This document shows positions 63,389-64,000 of a DNA stretch of 64,000 nucleotides, one piece after another. This stretch comes from Segatella copri. GTDB lineage: Bacteria > Bacteroidota > Bacteroidia > Bacteroidales > Bacteroidaceae. The notes under the pieces were generated by a model. That model was not told the DNA's origin, did no database searches, and saw only the letters and a program-made list of their open reading frames with translations. Within the stretch, counting starts at the first letter, position 1, and each line of letters opens with the position of its first letter. Location: positions 3,886,001-3,950,000 of the forward strand of contig NZ_CP137557.1 in assembly GCF_019249655.2 (NCBI RefSeq), given 5' to 3'. The translations under genes and the position numbers were made by a program.

Positions 63389-64000
63389 AAGAAAGTAAGA
63401 AAGGGCGTATGGCGGATGCCTAGGCTCACGGAGGCGATGAAGGACGTGATAAGCTGCGATAAGCTTCGGGTAGGTGCAAATAACCTTTGATCCGGAGATT
63501 TCCGAATGGGACAACCTAGCCGTCTGAAGGACGGTTACTCTTACCAATGTAAGAGAGCTAACGCAGGGAACTGAAACATCTTAGTACCTGTAGGAAGAGA
63601 AAATAAATAATGATTCCCCTAGTAGTGGCGAGCGAACGGGGAACAGCCCAAACCAGTGGCGTCGCAAGGCGTGGCTGGGGTTGTAGGACCGCGACATTGT
63701 ATGCAAATCGTGAACAGAACACTTTGGAAAATGTGACCATAGACGGTGATAGTCCAGTATGTGAAGCGAAATGCAGCATAGCGGTATCCTGAGTAACGCG
63801 GGACACGAGGAATCCTGCGCGAATCTGCCGGGACCATCCGGTAAGGCTAAATACTCCCGTGAGACCGATAGCGAACGAGTACTGTGAAGGAAAGGTGAAA
63901 AGAACCCCGAGCAGGGGAGTGAAATAGTTCCTGAAACCATGCGCCTACAAGCGGTCGGAGCATCGCAAGATGTGACGGCGTGCCTTTTGCATAATGATCC
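63389..64000 (+). rRNA. rrl: 23S ribosomal RNA, 5' part
   Basis: The gene start is placed by comparison with the E. coli 5' end (GGCGGATGCCTAGGC region at 63411). The conserved segments AGTAGTGGCGAGCGAACGGG and GAAAGGTGAAAAGAACCCCG are present. It runs off the right edge. Confidence 0.95.

Overview
The window looks like a chromosomal segment of a human-gut Prevotella/Segatella, close to Segatella (Prevotella) copri. Three things support this. The 16S rRNA gene at the right end reads like that species group from memory. Many promoters have the Bacteroidetes form (a TTTG-like -33 box, about 20 bp, then TAnnTTTG). The protein families are typical Bacteroidales ones: Mfa/FimA-type fimbriae, DUF6377, DUF6057, DUF3575, GH92 and a succinylornithine-type carbamoyltransferase.

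Layout. 0-2.9 kb: a PD40/TolB-like lipoprotein (cut by the window edge) coupled to a DUF6057-like membrane protein. 2.9-4.3 kb: an IS4-family insertion sequence. 4.3-7.9 kb: a RidA-like protein, then proA and argF'. 7.9-10 kb: a decayed YhcG nuclease gene, a 282-bp MITE-like element with target duplication, and several repeat arrays. 10-17.8 kb: a periplasmic lactonase, then a small alpha-galactoside locus (DUF6377 regulator, TonB-dependent receptor, GH36 alpha-galactosidase) without SusD. 17.8-23.7 kb: proB, an acyl-CoA ligase with its XRE/cupin regulator, an AAA/PD-(D/E)XK protein and proC, all on the minus strand. 23.7-29.2 kb: an accessory island with an MntA/HepT toxin-antitoxin pair, remnants of YhcG, KilA-N and possibly a methyltransferase, a lipoprotein, a radical SAM protein and an HxlR regulator. 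The island is bounded by two exact 126-bp copies of the mntA promoter and start. 29.2-34 kb: the arginine operon argR-GNAT-argG-argC-argD. 34.3-38.9 kb: a secreted histidine phosphatase/GH92 mannosidase fusion and a membrane AraC regulator. 39.2-40 kb: a BI-1 family protein. 40.2-58.8 kb: a five-gene fimbria-like operon ending in a protein of about 4,050 residues with parallel beta-helix modules. 58.8-60.8 kb: an IS1182-family element next to the fimbrial promoter. 61-64 kb: an rRNA operon (16S, tRNA-Ile, tRNA-Ala, start of 23S).

How the genes work together. argF', argD, argC, argG, the GNAT protein and argR cover most of arginine synthesis by what is probably the N-succinyl route of Bacteroidetes. 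proA, proB and proC complete proline synthesis and are scattered among them. The fimbrial operon encodes a DUF3575/OmpA protein, a large fimbrillin, an Mfa2/FimB-like anchor, a second fimbrillin-like lipoprotein and the beta-helix protein, which could be a tip adhesin. Its signal-peptide exon is out of frame with the rest, at a short AAGCC tandem repeat.

The most interesting observations are the frameshifted giant beta-helix protein, the phosphatase-GH92 fusion, the MITE with its target duplication, the 126-bp duplication bounding the defence island, and a serine at the specificity position of the carbamoyltransferase. All family assignments come from reading the sequence; no database search was run.
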